A DNA stretch of 8,319 bases from an uncultured Pseudogracilibacillus sp. (GCA_937960785.1 CALGOZ010000133.1:1-8319); one strand, 5' to 3'. Numbered from the stretch's first letter, positions 1-5,602 are shown. Program-made: numbers and translations. The notes: generated from the sequence alone by a model not told the origin.

Positions 1-208
1 ATCCTGTGTAGGTTAAGAAGTTTTTTAAAAACTTATGCAGTGTATGCTTACATCAAGAAACTAGAATTCGCATTTTCATCAATCTAGCTAAGTTACAGCT
101 ATAAGCCGGTGTCGTCGAAGTTCTACCCTAAAAGAAAAGGGCTAAAAGATAACAAACTAATAAAAATCAAATGGCAAATCTCAGCAAAAACTATTTTTCT
201 ATTTTAAA
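1..208. other. Non-coding stretch upstream of spoIIR
   Basis: Stops are frequent on both strands and no gene is seen. The region has small AT-rich inverted repeats: AAGTTTTTT/AAAAACTT (about 19-36), TAGCT/AGCTA (85-89 and 97-101) and CCCT/AGGG (126-129 and 138-141). None is followed by a T-run that would make it a convincing terminator for an upstream gene. Confidence 0.4.
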
Positions 209-209
209 G

Positions 210-238
210 GTTTAAAAAAACTTCCCTTGCCCATACTG
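210..238 (+). promoter_or_regulatory. Possible sigma-F promoter of spoIIR
   Basis: The sequence GTTTA (210-214) resembles the sigma-F -35 element GYATA (4 of 5). After 14 bases, GCCCATACTG (229-238) matches the sigma-F -10 pattern GGNNANAMTR at all fixed positions except the second. spoIIR is known to be a sigma-F gene in B. subtilis, which supports the reading. Transcription would start near 245, leaving about 25 bases of leader. The spacing is slightly short and the region is AT-rich, so this stays tentative. Confidence 0.4.
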
Positions 239-264
239 ATACTAAAAAGTTTCGCAAGGGGAGT
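220..264 (+). promoter_or_regulatory. Hairpin covering the spoIIR ribosome binding site
   Basis: Bases 220-230 (ACTTCCCTTGC) pair with 254-264 (GCAAGGGGAGT) over 11 base pairs with one G-U, around a 23-base loop. The right arm contains the Shine-Dalgarno sequence AAGGGGAG (256-263) that serves the ATG at 270. No T-run follows, so it is not a terminator. Transcripts from upstream would carry both arms and hide the site. A transcript starting at the proposed sigma-F start near 245 would lack the left arm and leave it free. Confidence 0.55.
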
Positions 265-269
265 ATACG

Positions 270-884
270 ATGAAACAGTTCTTACTTATTTCTTTTTGTA
301 CGTTAATGATGCTTACTACACCTGCCTCTTCAATTAAAGCACCACTAGAACAACCTCACGAAGTGAATCATTATTATCAAATTCCTGATGAAGCAGTCCG
401 TTTACGAATTTTAGCAAATAGTAATAGTACGACAGATCAAGCAATAAAATATAAAGTCCGCGATCAAGTAAACGCACATATCCATCAAGTGGTAAAAGAA
501 ATCGACGATATTGACGTCGCACGTAAAGCGATTGAACGCGAGATTCCGGCTGTTGAACAAGTCGTCGCTAATACGTTACATAGCTACGAAGTACCCTACT
601 CTTATGAAGTACGTTATGAATCGGACGTACCTTTTCCGACAAAAACATACGGTCCTTACGTTTATCCAGCGGGGGAGTATGAAGCGGTTTTTATTACATT
701 AGGTGATGGACTCGGAGATAATTGGTGGTGTGTCTTATTTCCTCCCTTATGTTTTATTGATTTTTTTGGTGGAACAAATGTCGCTGAACATGCTGATGAA
801 GATGACTCATCAGTTCAAAAGCTTGATAGCGAGGAAGAAGAGACTGAAGTGCGATTTTTCCTCTTCGATTTATTTAAGTCGTAA
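270..884 (+). CDS. spoIIR: Stage II sporulation protein R (SpoIIR)
   Basis: SpoIIR is made in the forespore under sigma-F and secreted into the space between forespore and mother cell. There it activates the membrane protease SpoIIGA, which processes pro-sigma-E. The 204-residue product has a hydrophobic N-terminus (about 3-20) consistent with a signal peptide, followed by family blocks: a DEAVRLRILANS stretch (40-51), FPTKTYG (122-128), YPAGEYEA (132-139) and NWWCVLFPPLCF (151-162). An acidic linker (about 176-193) leads to a conserved-looking VRFFLFDLF tail. It is somewhat shorter than the B. subtilis protein (about 224 residues) but appears intact. The start is set by AAGGGGAG, 6 bases before the ATG. 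It opens the block also seen in B. subtilis. No clear terminator follows. Confidence 0.95.
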   Translation: MKQFLLISFCTLMMLTTPASSIKAPLEQPHEVNHYYQIPDEAVRLRILANSNSTTDQAIKYKVRDQVNAHIHQVVKEIDDIDVARKAIEREIPAVEQVVANTLHSYEVPYSYEVRYESDVPFPTKTYGPYVYPAGEYEAVFITLGDGLGDNWWCVLFPPLCFIDFFGGTNVAEHADEDDSSVQKLDSEEEETEVRFFLFDLFKS

Positions 885-953
885 AGCCGGGTAGGCTGGC
901 GTAAATAAGACAGAAACTTATAAACCTAAGTGAATCGAGGCAGACAATCGTAG

Positions 954-981
954 ACATAAAAGTCACTTTGTATCATACAAT
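954..981 (+). promoter_or_regulatory. Possible sigma-E promoter before ywlB
   Basis: CATACAAT (974-981) is an exact match to the sigma-E -10 consensus CATACAMT. Thirteen bases upstream, ACATAAA (954-960) matches 5 of 7 positions of the -35 element KMATATW; the usual spacer is about 14. The same bases form the palindrome TTGTAT-C-ATACAA (968-980). They could also be read as a sigma-A -10 (TACAAT, 976-981) with TAGACA (951-956) at a 19-base spacing. Transcription would start near 988, about 30 bases before the ywlB start. Confidence 0.4.
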
Positions 982-1018
982 TTACAAAAGACTGACTACG
1001 AAATAAAGAGGTGGAAGC

Positions 1019-1459
1019 ATGAAAATAAAAAGAGCAACCGACGTGAAGCGAAGTGACTTTGAAGTTTTTTTAAAACGCAATGACACAGAAATAGACGAAG
1101 CACAGTTTCAACAACCGACGAGTTACGTTATCGAAGAACACGGAACAATCATTAGCTGGTTCCAAATCGAATCGCTCCATCACCGCCGACTTTGGCTGAA
1201 AAAAATGTTAATCGTTCAAGAAGAAGCGATGAAGCTTCCGAATGTTTTACAGTCGATTTTGCAGTTTGCCAACGAGCGCCAGGTACAAAAATTATACGTC
1301 AATAGTAAACAGCTCGTCACTGATTTACTTTTTAGTTCCTTTTCTTTTACATTACAAACACGAGAAGAACTCGAACCCTTTCAACTAACGAAAGAAGGTA
1401 ACTGGTGGTACTATTCATTCGTTGAAGAACGGATAACTGAAATGGCATTTTTAAAATAA
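1019..1459 (+). CDS. ywlB: YwlB-like protein, probable degenerate GNAT-fold
   Basis: The 146-residue product sits where ywlB, annotated as an N-acetyltransferase-like gene, lies in B. subtilis, and has similar length. The predicted order fits a GNAT core. A strand pair (about 35-50) holds YVIEEHGTIISWFQIE, and a further strand RLWLKKMLIV (57-66) follows. A helix (about 70-86) and the strand KLYVNS (91-96) come next, and then LLFSSFSFTLQ (103-113), where GNATs often have their LYxxxGF segment. The glycine-rich acetyl-CoA motif (Q/RxxGxG/A) that should follow the fourth strand is not visible: the sequence there is EEAMKLPN. Acetyl-CoA binding is therefore doubtful and no substrate can be named. 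The start is supported by AGAGGTGG (1007-1014), 4 bases before the ATG. A sigma-E-like promoter lies just upstream. Confidence 0.7.
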   Translation: MKIKRATDVKRSDFEVFLKRNDTEIDEAQFQQPTSYVIEEHGTIISWFQIESLHHRRLWLKKMLIVQEEAMKLPNVLQSILQFANERQVQKLYVNSKQLVTDLLFSSFSFTLQTREELEPFQLTKEGNWWYYSFVEERITEMAFLK

Positions 1460-1543
1460 TTGAAGCTAATCGAAGGTATGAAAAACTTACAAAGAACACA
1501 CTTACCTTTCGTATACTCCCGTATAATGAGAAAATTTAAGTTA

Positions 1544-1552
1544 TGTTATAAT
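1544..1552 (+). promoter_or_regulatory. Extended -10 promoter element before ywlC
   Basis: TGTTATAAT (1544-1552) is a perfect TGn-TATAAT extended -10 element. No good -35 box stands 16-18 bases upstream, which extended -10 promoters can tolerate. A second TATAAT lies at 1522-1527. Transcription from the perfect element would begin near 1559, exactly at the foot of the terminator-like hairpin at 1559-1591. Confidence 0.45.
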
Positions 1553-1558
1553 AACAGA

Positions 1559-1604
1559 AAGGAGAGCCGACGCTGAAGCGCGGTTTTTCTTCTGTTTTTA
1601 TTTT
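1559..1604 (+). terminator. Intrinsic terminator or attenuator between ywlB and ywlC
   Basis: CCG-A-CGC (1567-1573) pairs with GCGCGG (1578-1583) around a TGAA tetraloop with one bulged A. The stem continues downward through AAGGAGAG (1559-1566) paired with the T-rich 1584-1591, using several G-U pairs. The T-run TTTTTCTT, with more T-runs to 1604, follows. This is a good Rho-independent terminator and would end transcripts from spoIIR/ywlB. Its closeness to the extended -10 element upstream also allows an attenuator role for ywlC. Confidence 0.65.
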
Positions 1605-1654
1605 GTGTAAAATTTTTTCAAAAATGCACGCATGAGAAAGCGAGAAGGAATCGA

Positions 1655-2731
1655 ATGGAACACCGAAAGTTTAATATAAATGAAAACAAAGACCTTCATA
1701 CTACAGAGAATGATGGAATCAAGTCCCCCCTTCGAACGGAAATATTTTCAATGCAGGGAAAGTTAGATGGTACCACCGTAAAGAAGATCGCTACAATCCT
1801 TCGTAAAGGAAATATCGTCGCCTTGCCAACTGAAACGGTATACGGCCTTGCAGCAGATGCGACGAATGAACAAGCTGTACGAAAAATTTTCCAAGCAAAA
1901 GGCCGTCCAAGCGACAATCCTTTAATCGTTCACGTCGCCACAAAAGCACAATTATTCGAGCTTGTCTCTGATCTTCAACCCTATGTCGAAAAACTAATCG
2001 ATACCTTTTCACCTGGTCCGATTACGTATATTTTACCTGATGCAGGAATCGTTGCACCAACTGTCACCGCCGGCTTGTCAACCGTTGGGATTCGTATACC
2101 GAACCATCCGGTTGCTTTAGCTATTTTAAAGGAAGTAAACCGACCTTTAGCAGCGCCAAGTGCCAACCGCTCCGGCCGACCGAGCCCAACAGAAGCGAAA
2201 CATGTCGAAGAAGATTTAGCCGGGAAAATTAGTGCCCTCGTCGATGGGGGAAGAACTTCCGTCGGTATTGAATCGACAGTGCTCGATTGTACGGGTCCGG
2301 TTCCAATTATTTTACGTCCAGGAGCCATTACAGCGCAGGAGATTCGTAAGGTCGTCGGTGCTTGTAAACTGTACAAGCCGAAAGAAGAAGAAACTCCGAA
2401 ATCACCGGGATTAAAGTATGTCCATTACGCACCGGAAGTACCGCTTCTTCTAGTTGAAAAACAAAAGATCCCATCAGTTATTAAAGAGTACGAAGCAGCA
2501 GAAAAGCGAATTGGGTTACTTTATCAAACGGATGCTTTCGAAACACTATCCATTACGAAGCGTGCCTATCTCGGCAGTGACGAAGTAGAAGGATCCAAGC
2601 GTCTTTATCGTTTATTACGTTCGTTTTCTAAGAAGGAAGTCGACGTTTTAATTTGCGAATATCCAAAGAACTTTTCCGACCATGCATTGCACGACCGTTT
2701 ACATCGCGCAGCAACAGAAATTATTAAATAA
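1655..2731 (+). CDS. ywlC: Threonylcarbamoyl-AMP synthase (Sua5/YwlC type)
   Basis: This enzyme makes threonylcarbamoyl-AMP from threonine, bicarbonate and ATP, the first step of t6A37 formation in ANN-decoding tRNAs; the TsaBDE proteins complete the transfer. The 358 residues give a two-domain Sua5 form. The YrdC-like domain (about 40-230) carries PTETVYGL (58-65), KGRPSDNPL (82-90), PSANRSGRPSPT (168-179), GIESTVLD (204-211) and LRPGAIT (220-226). A linker with SPGLKYVHYAP (250-260) leads to the smaller C-terminal Sua5 domain (about 262-358). The start follows AAGGA by 5 bases. Roughly 20 extra residues precede the region that aligns with the B. subtilis N-terminus; an internal ATG at 1751 has no ribosome binding site, so the longer start is kept. 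A strong terminator follows. Confidence 0.95.
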   Translation: MEHRKFNINENKDLHTTENDGIKSPLRTEIFSMQGKLDGTTVKKIATILRKGNIVALPTETVYGLAADATNEQAVRKIFQAKGRPSDNPLIVHVATKAQLFELVSDLQPYVEKLIDTFSPGPITYILPDAGIVAPTVTAGLSTVGIRIPNHPVALAILKEVNRPLAAPSANRSGRPSPTEAKHVEEDLAGKISALVDGGRTSVGIESTVLDCTGPVPIILRPGAITAQEIRKVVGACKLYKPKEEETPKSPGLKYVHYAPEVPLLLVEKQKIPSVIKEYEAAEKRIGLLYQTDAFETLSITKRAYLGSDEVEGSKRLYRLLRSFSKKEVDVLICEYPKNFSDHALHDRLHRAATEIIK

Positions 2732-2745
2732 ACATGGAATAATAA

Positions 2746-2795
2746 CCCACTATGATTCTTTTATGACGAATGTAAAAGGATATAGTGGGATTTTT
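2746..2795 (+). terminator. Rho-independent terminator of ywlC
   Basis: CCCACTAT (2746-2753) pairs with ATAGTGGG (2782-2789). The inner bases ATTCTTTTA and TAAAAGGAT extend the stem around a short loop, and ATTTTT follows. It sits 14 bases after the ywlC stop and separates ywlC from mntP. Confidence 0.9.
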
Positions 2796-2829
2796 ATGTG
2801 AATCTTACTGTAACTAAAATCACCTTATG

Positions 2830-2850
2830 TAGCTTGTAAGCTAGGAGCTT
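2830..2850. repeat. Overlapping AGCT inverted repeats at the mntP -35 region
   Basis: TAGCT-TGTA-AGCTA (2830-2843) and AAGCT-AGG-AGCTT (2838-2850) are two perfect short inverted repeats that share bases, so only one could fold at a time in RNA. As DNA they place three AGCT copies over and just after the proposed -35 box. They do not resemble the MntR box as known in B. subtilis. Confidence 0.4.
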
Positions 2851-2863
2851 ATTTTGATATACA
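2834..2863 (+). promoter_or_regulatory. Probable sigma-A promoter of mntP
   Basis: TTGTAA (2834-2839) and TATACA (2858-2863) are separated by 18 bases, and the -10 has the extension TGA (2855-2857). Transcription would start near 2870 and give a leader of about 127 bases before the mntP ATG. The -35 region overlaps a cluster of AGCT-containing inverted repeats (2830-2850), a possible operator. Confidence 0.5.
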
Positions 2864-2919
2864 AAGGACAAAAACCCTTCTCCATCTCCCTTTCAAACTG
2901 GTAGGGATAAATCTAACAA

Positions 2920-2992
2920 ACTACTACTCACACATAAGTATGTCCACTTCCGCATATATTGAAGGAAGTGAACAATCAATAGGAGTGGTAGT
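2920..2992 (+). promoter_or_regulatory. Folded mntP leader that pairs with the ribosome binding site
   Basis: Bases 2920-2929 (ACTACTACTC) pair with 2983-2992 (GAGTGGTAGT) over 10 base pairs with one G-U. The right arm covers most of the mntP Shine-Dalgarno AGGAGTGG (2981-2988). Enclosed within is a second perfect hairpin, CACTTCC (2945-2951) with GGAAGTG (2964-2970). The conserved motifs of the yybP-ykoY manganese riboswitch, known upstream of mntP in other bacteria, are not visible. The arrangement suggests control of translation, but no ligand can be inferred from sequence. Confidence 0.5.
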
Positions 2993-2996
2993 CGTA

Positions 2997-3545
2997 ATGC
3001 TTGCCGATGGGCTTTCGTTTACATTGCTTGCTGTTGCCCTTGGATTAGATGGCTTTTCTCTTTGTTTAGCGATTGGCATGTACAACCTCCGCTTTCGCCG
3101 AATTTTGTTAATCGGGATCACGATTGGCTTTTTCCATATGTTGCTTCCCTTTATCGGTCTGTTAGTCGGTCACTTTTTATCGTTGAAATGGACGACGATT
3201 GCCTCGACGCTCGGAAGTTTTATCCTTGTTTTTATCGGACTTTATATGATTTTTTCATCCTTACAAGCTAGTGACTACTCATCAGTATCTCCTTATGGTC
3301 TTCGACTTTTAACGATTGCCTTTTTCGTTAGTATTGACAGTTTCCCCGTCGGTTTGAGTCTCGGTTTATCCGGTGTGAAAACTATTCTTTTCTTATTGTT
3401 GTTTGGTCTTTTTACGATGATTTTAAGTTGGCTCGGCTTGCTCATCGGCAAAAAAACCTCCGAATGGTTCGGTGTCTATAGTGAAATGGTAGGCGGATTA
3501 ATTTTATTTAGTTTTGGAATTAGCCATTTATTTATTTTTACATAA
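2997..3545 (+). CDS. mntP: Manganese efflux pump MntP (YwlD)
   Basis: MntP is a small membrane protein that exports Mn2+. The 182-residue product shows six hydrophobic segments at about 4-25, 36-59, 68-88, 104-124, 128-150 and 163-181. The two halves carry related acidic motifs, GLDGFSLCLAIG (D18 in segment 1) and SIDSFPVGLSLG (D114 in segment 4), typical of the family and probably metal-binding. An in-frame ATG at 2940 would add 19 residues, but it has no ribosome binding site and lies inside the leader fold. AGGAGTGG (2981-2988), 8 bases before 2997, fixes the shorter start, and the length then fits the family. The gene has its own promoter and lies between a terminator and ywlE, as in B. 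subtilis. Only a weak GGGG/CCCC pairing with a long loop follows (3552-3585), so readthrough into ywlE is possible. Confidence 0.92.
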   Translation: MLADGLSFTLLAVALGLDGFSLCLAIGMYNLRFRRILLIGITIGFFHMLLPFIGLLVGHFLSLKWTTIASTLGSFILVFIGLYMIFSSLQASDYSSVSPYGLRLLTIAFFVSIDSFPVGLSLGLSGVKTILFLLLFGLFTMILSWLGLLIGKKTSEWFGVYSEMVGGLILFSFGISHLFIFT

Positions 3546-3652
3546 CTGTTTGGGGCGATAGGACAAAATGAAGAGGAAGCACCCCTTTATTCCCTTTTAC
3601 TTAAGAAAAATGTATAATAAATAATATATTAGGGACTTTTACACGATAAAAA

Positions 3653-3682
3653 ATGACCAAAGGGTCTAGTATATGGTATATT
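3653..3682 (+). promoter_or_regulatory. Probable sigma-A promoter of ywlE
   Basis: ATGACC (3653-3658) stands 18 bases before TATATT (3677-3682), and TGG (3674-3676) supplies an extended -10. Transcription would begin near 3689. That is too close to serve the ATG at 3699 but suits the ATG at 3714. A further TATAAT at 3613-3618 has no convincing -35 box. Confidence 0.45.
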
Positions 3683-3713
3683 AGGAGTAGTAATCCTGAT
3701 GCGGGAGGAAACG

Positions 3714-4151
3714 ATGAATATTTTATTTATTTGTACTGGAAATACTTGTCGTAGCCCGATGGCAGAAGCATTGTTGCGTCATAAGGATCCTTCCTTTGAG
3801 GTAAAGTCAGCAGGAGTCTTTGCAGCAAACGGCGCCCCCGCTTCTGAACAAGCAGTGATCGTCCTTGAGCGAAAAGGTGTCGAACTGAACCACAAGTCGA
3901 ATTTACTCGATGAAGAATTGATCGAATGGGCAGATCTTATTTTAACGATGACGACAAGCCATAAACAAATGATCCAACAGCGCTATCCAGGCATAGCTCA
4001 TAAATTATATACGTTAATCGAATATGTCGATGAAGATAATGAAACTACAGATATTGCTGATCCGTTCGGAGGAGATGTCTCCTTATATGAACAAACAGCA
4101 GCCCAACTCGAAACATACATTGAAAAACTAATAAAAAAGTTACCGAAATAG
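3714..4151 (+). CDS. ywlE: Protein-arginine phosphatase YwlE
   Basis: YwlE removes phosphate from phospho-arginine residues placed by the kinase McsB, and so opposes ClpCP-directed degradation and related stress control. The 145-residue product has the low-molecular-weight phosphatase fold with the P-loop CTGNTCRS (7-14): nucleophile C7 and R13. T11, the residue that favours phospho-arginine over phospho-tyrosine in B. subtilis YwlE, is present. The general acid is D116 in DPFGG (116-120). The start is placed at 3714 because GGGAGG (3703-3708) lies 5 bases upstream and family members begin with MNILFxCTGNTCRS; the ATG at 3699 would add five residues. The chemoreceptor gene begins 12 bases after the stop, and its AGGAGG overlaps the TAG, which points to one transcript and probably coupled translation. 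Confidence 0.95.
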   Translation: MNILFICTGNTCRSPMAEALLRHKDPSFEVKSAGVFAANGAPASEQAVIVLERKGVELNHKSNLLDEELIEWADLILTMTTSHKQMIQQRYPGIAHKLYTLIEYVDEDNETTDIADPFGGDVSLYEQTAAQLETYIEKLIKKLPK

Positions 4152-4163
4152 GAGGTTAAGAAA

Positions 4164-5450
4164 GTGAAACGACGTCACCGATTTGGTTTGCAACGGAAGT
4201 TAACGTTATTTACAACAGTTGTGGCAACAGTTACATATTCAACGAGCGCATTTTTTATTTATATTTTATACGACTACATAAAGGATTTCGTACCGTTATC
4301 GGAACCGTGGTTTACAGCAATTACGTTTGTGTTAGGTATCCTTTGGACGGGGATTTTAACGTTTGTTTTCGTTAGAATAATTACACAACCATTGCAACGT
4401 TTAGAAGAGGCAGCGACGGAAGCAGCGGAAGGGAATTTAAATCAAGAAATTACAATCCCACGCTCCGATGACGAAATTCGTTCCCTAAGCATCGCCTTTG
4501 ATACGATGTTAACGAATATAAAACAGATGGTCGATGACATTGAGCGTAATTTCGATGACACGAACAAAACTGTAAACGAAATGCAAGACCTTGTGACAAA
4601 AACGACCCATCATTCCCGTAATATTAGCGAAGCGACAGCTGATATTGCGTCCGGTGCGGTCAATGCTGCAAACGCAATTCAAGATACAGCTGAAGCGGTA
4701 GAGCAAGCGACATCAATTGCCGAAGATGTACAACAAAAGGCAGAGCAGTCGAACGAACGCTCTACGGAAATGTTATCAACTTTAACCGAAAGCACCGAAG
4801 TAGTAAACGAACTAGTCGAAGGTATTCAAGCTTTAGCTGAAGAACAGACAGTATCCTTAAATGATGTCGAAAAATTAAAATCAAACGCCGAGCAAATCGG
4901 TGCCATCATTTCAATGGTTGGAGACATCGCCGAACAGACAAACTTACTTGCTTTAAACGCATCGATTGAAGCAGCTCGAGCAGGAGAGCACGGCCAAGGT
5001 TTCGCTGTCGTAGCGGATGAGATTCGTACGTTAGCCGATGAAAGTGCCCAAGCAGTACAACAGATTCGCTCCTTAGTCGATACAATTCAGCATGACGTAT
5101 CCGTAGTCGTTACGAAAATTAGCGAACACGTAAAACGGGCTGAAGAAGAAGCGATTAGCGGTGAGCATACGAACGAGTCAATTCGTGAAATGCAACGTTC
5201 TGCCGAAGCTGTCGCTGAAGATGTAAAAATGATTCGTCAATTAGTAAACGAACAGATGGCTTATATTCAGGCAGCGATGGATCAATCGCGCGACGTATCC
5301 TCAATCGCCCAAGAAACTTCCGCAGCAACAGAGCAAGTGAGCGCCTCTGTAAATGAACAGAACGAATCGATCGAAACATTAGACAGTTTAACCCAAGATT
5401 TAACTGCTCAAGCAAGTTCGTTAAAAGAACAAATTAATCAATTTCACTAA
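4164..5450 (+). CDS. Short methyl-accepting chemotaxis protein without a sensor domain
   Basis: This is a chemoreceptor signalling protein that should act in membrane arrays with CheW and CheA. Two membrane segments (about 15-38 and 50-72) are joined by only about 11 residues outside the membrane, so there is no room for a usual ligand-binding domain. A HAMP segment follows (about 73-125) with PLQRLEEAATEAAEGNL and DDEIRSLSIAFD. The rest is a long coiled-coil signalling domain whose hairpin tip (about 252-290) is nearly consensus: IAEQTNLLALNASIEAARAG and then GQGFAVVADEIRTLADES. It has no C-terminal CheR/CheB tether motif. Glu/Gln pairs in the coiled coil are possible methylation sites. The GTG start is supported by AGGAGG (4150-4155) at 8 bases. 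It interrupts the B. subtilis ywlE-ywlF order and ends at a strong terminator. Its base composition does not look foreign. The signal it senses is unknown. Confidence 0.93.
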   Translation: MKRRHRFGLQRKLTLFTTVVATVTYSTSAFFIYILYDYIKDFVPLSEPWFTAITFVLGILWTGILTFVFVRIITQPLQRLEEAATEAAEGNLNQEITIPRSDDEIRSLSIAFDTMLTNIKQMVDDIERNFDDTNKTVNEMQDLVTKTTHHSRNISEATADIASGAVNAANAIQDTAEAVEQATSIAEDVQQKAEQSNERSTEMLSTLTESTEVVNELVEGIQALAEEQTVSLNDVEKLKSNAEQIGAIISMVGDIAEQTNLLALNASIEAARAGEHGQGFAVVADEIRTLADESAQAVQQIRSLVDTIQHDVSVVVTKISEHVKRAEEEAISGEHTNESIREMQRSAEAVAEDVKMIRQLVNEQMAYIQAAMDQSRDVSSIAQETSAATEQVSASVNEQNESIETLDSLTQDLTAQASSLKEQINQFH

Positions 5451-5462
5451 CGCTTAAGATAG

Positions 5463-5505
5463 CTCCCTCTGAAGTAGACATGAAGATTACTTGGAGGGAG
5501 TTTTT
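5463..5505 (+). terminator. Rho-independent terminator of the ywlE-chemoreceptor unit
   Basis: CTCCCTC (5463-5469) pairs perfectly with GAGGGAG (5494-5500). The inner bases AAGTA and TACTT lengthen the stem, and TTTTT follows. It lies 12 bases after the chemoreceptor stop and separates it from rpiB. Confidence 0.92.
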
Positions 5506-5549
5506 CGTTTGTAAAAAAGCAGACACCTATATCACTTTAAAAAGTTGTC

Positions 5550-5555
5550 TATAAT
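5550..5555 (+). promoter_or_regulatory. Possible -10 box of the rpiB promoter
   Basis: TATAAT (5550-5555) lies 47 bases before the rpiB start and after the terminator, where a new promoter is needed. No good -35 element stands 16-18 bases upstream. A second box, TACAAT (5559-5564), is nearby. Confidence 0.4.
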
Positions 5556-5602
5556 GATTACAATGAAAGTACAATAAACTAAAGAGGGATGAGGTACAAA
5601 CA

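Noticed and set aside
1611..1625. A CodY-like box (AATTTTTTCAAAAAT)
   Set aside because: It has three mismatches to the consensus and lies in an AT-rich stretch where such matches occur by chance.
1573..1635. A possible 20-codon leader peptide with a CTG start, 8 bases after GGAG, ending just before ywlC
   Set aside because: CTG starts are rare, the frame is made of the T-run of a good terminator hairpin, and the peptide has no informative pattern.
1981..2376. Long minus-strand open frame inside ywlC
   Set aside because: It is a shadow of ywlC in another frame, without ribosome binding site, promoter or family features.
2870..2996. yybP-ykoY manganese riboswitch in the mntP leader
   Set aside because: The conserved loop motifs are not visible by eye, though the folded leader is reported separately.
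3552..3590. GGGG/CCCC pairing as a terminator for mntP
   Set aside because: Only four pairs, a long loop and no proper T-run; not listed as a terminator.
3699..3713. Upstream ATG as the start of ywlE
   Set aside because: It lies too close to the proposed transcription start, and GGGAGG serves the ATG at 3714, where the conserved family N-terminus begins.
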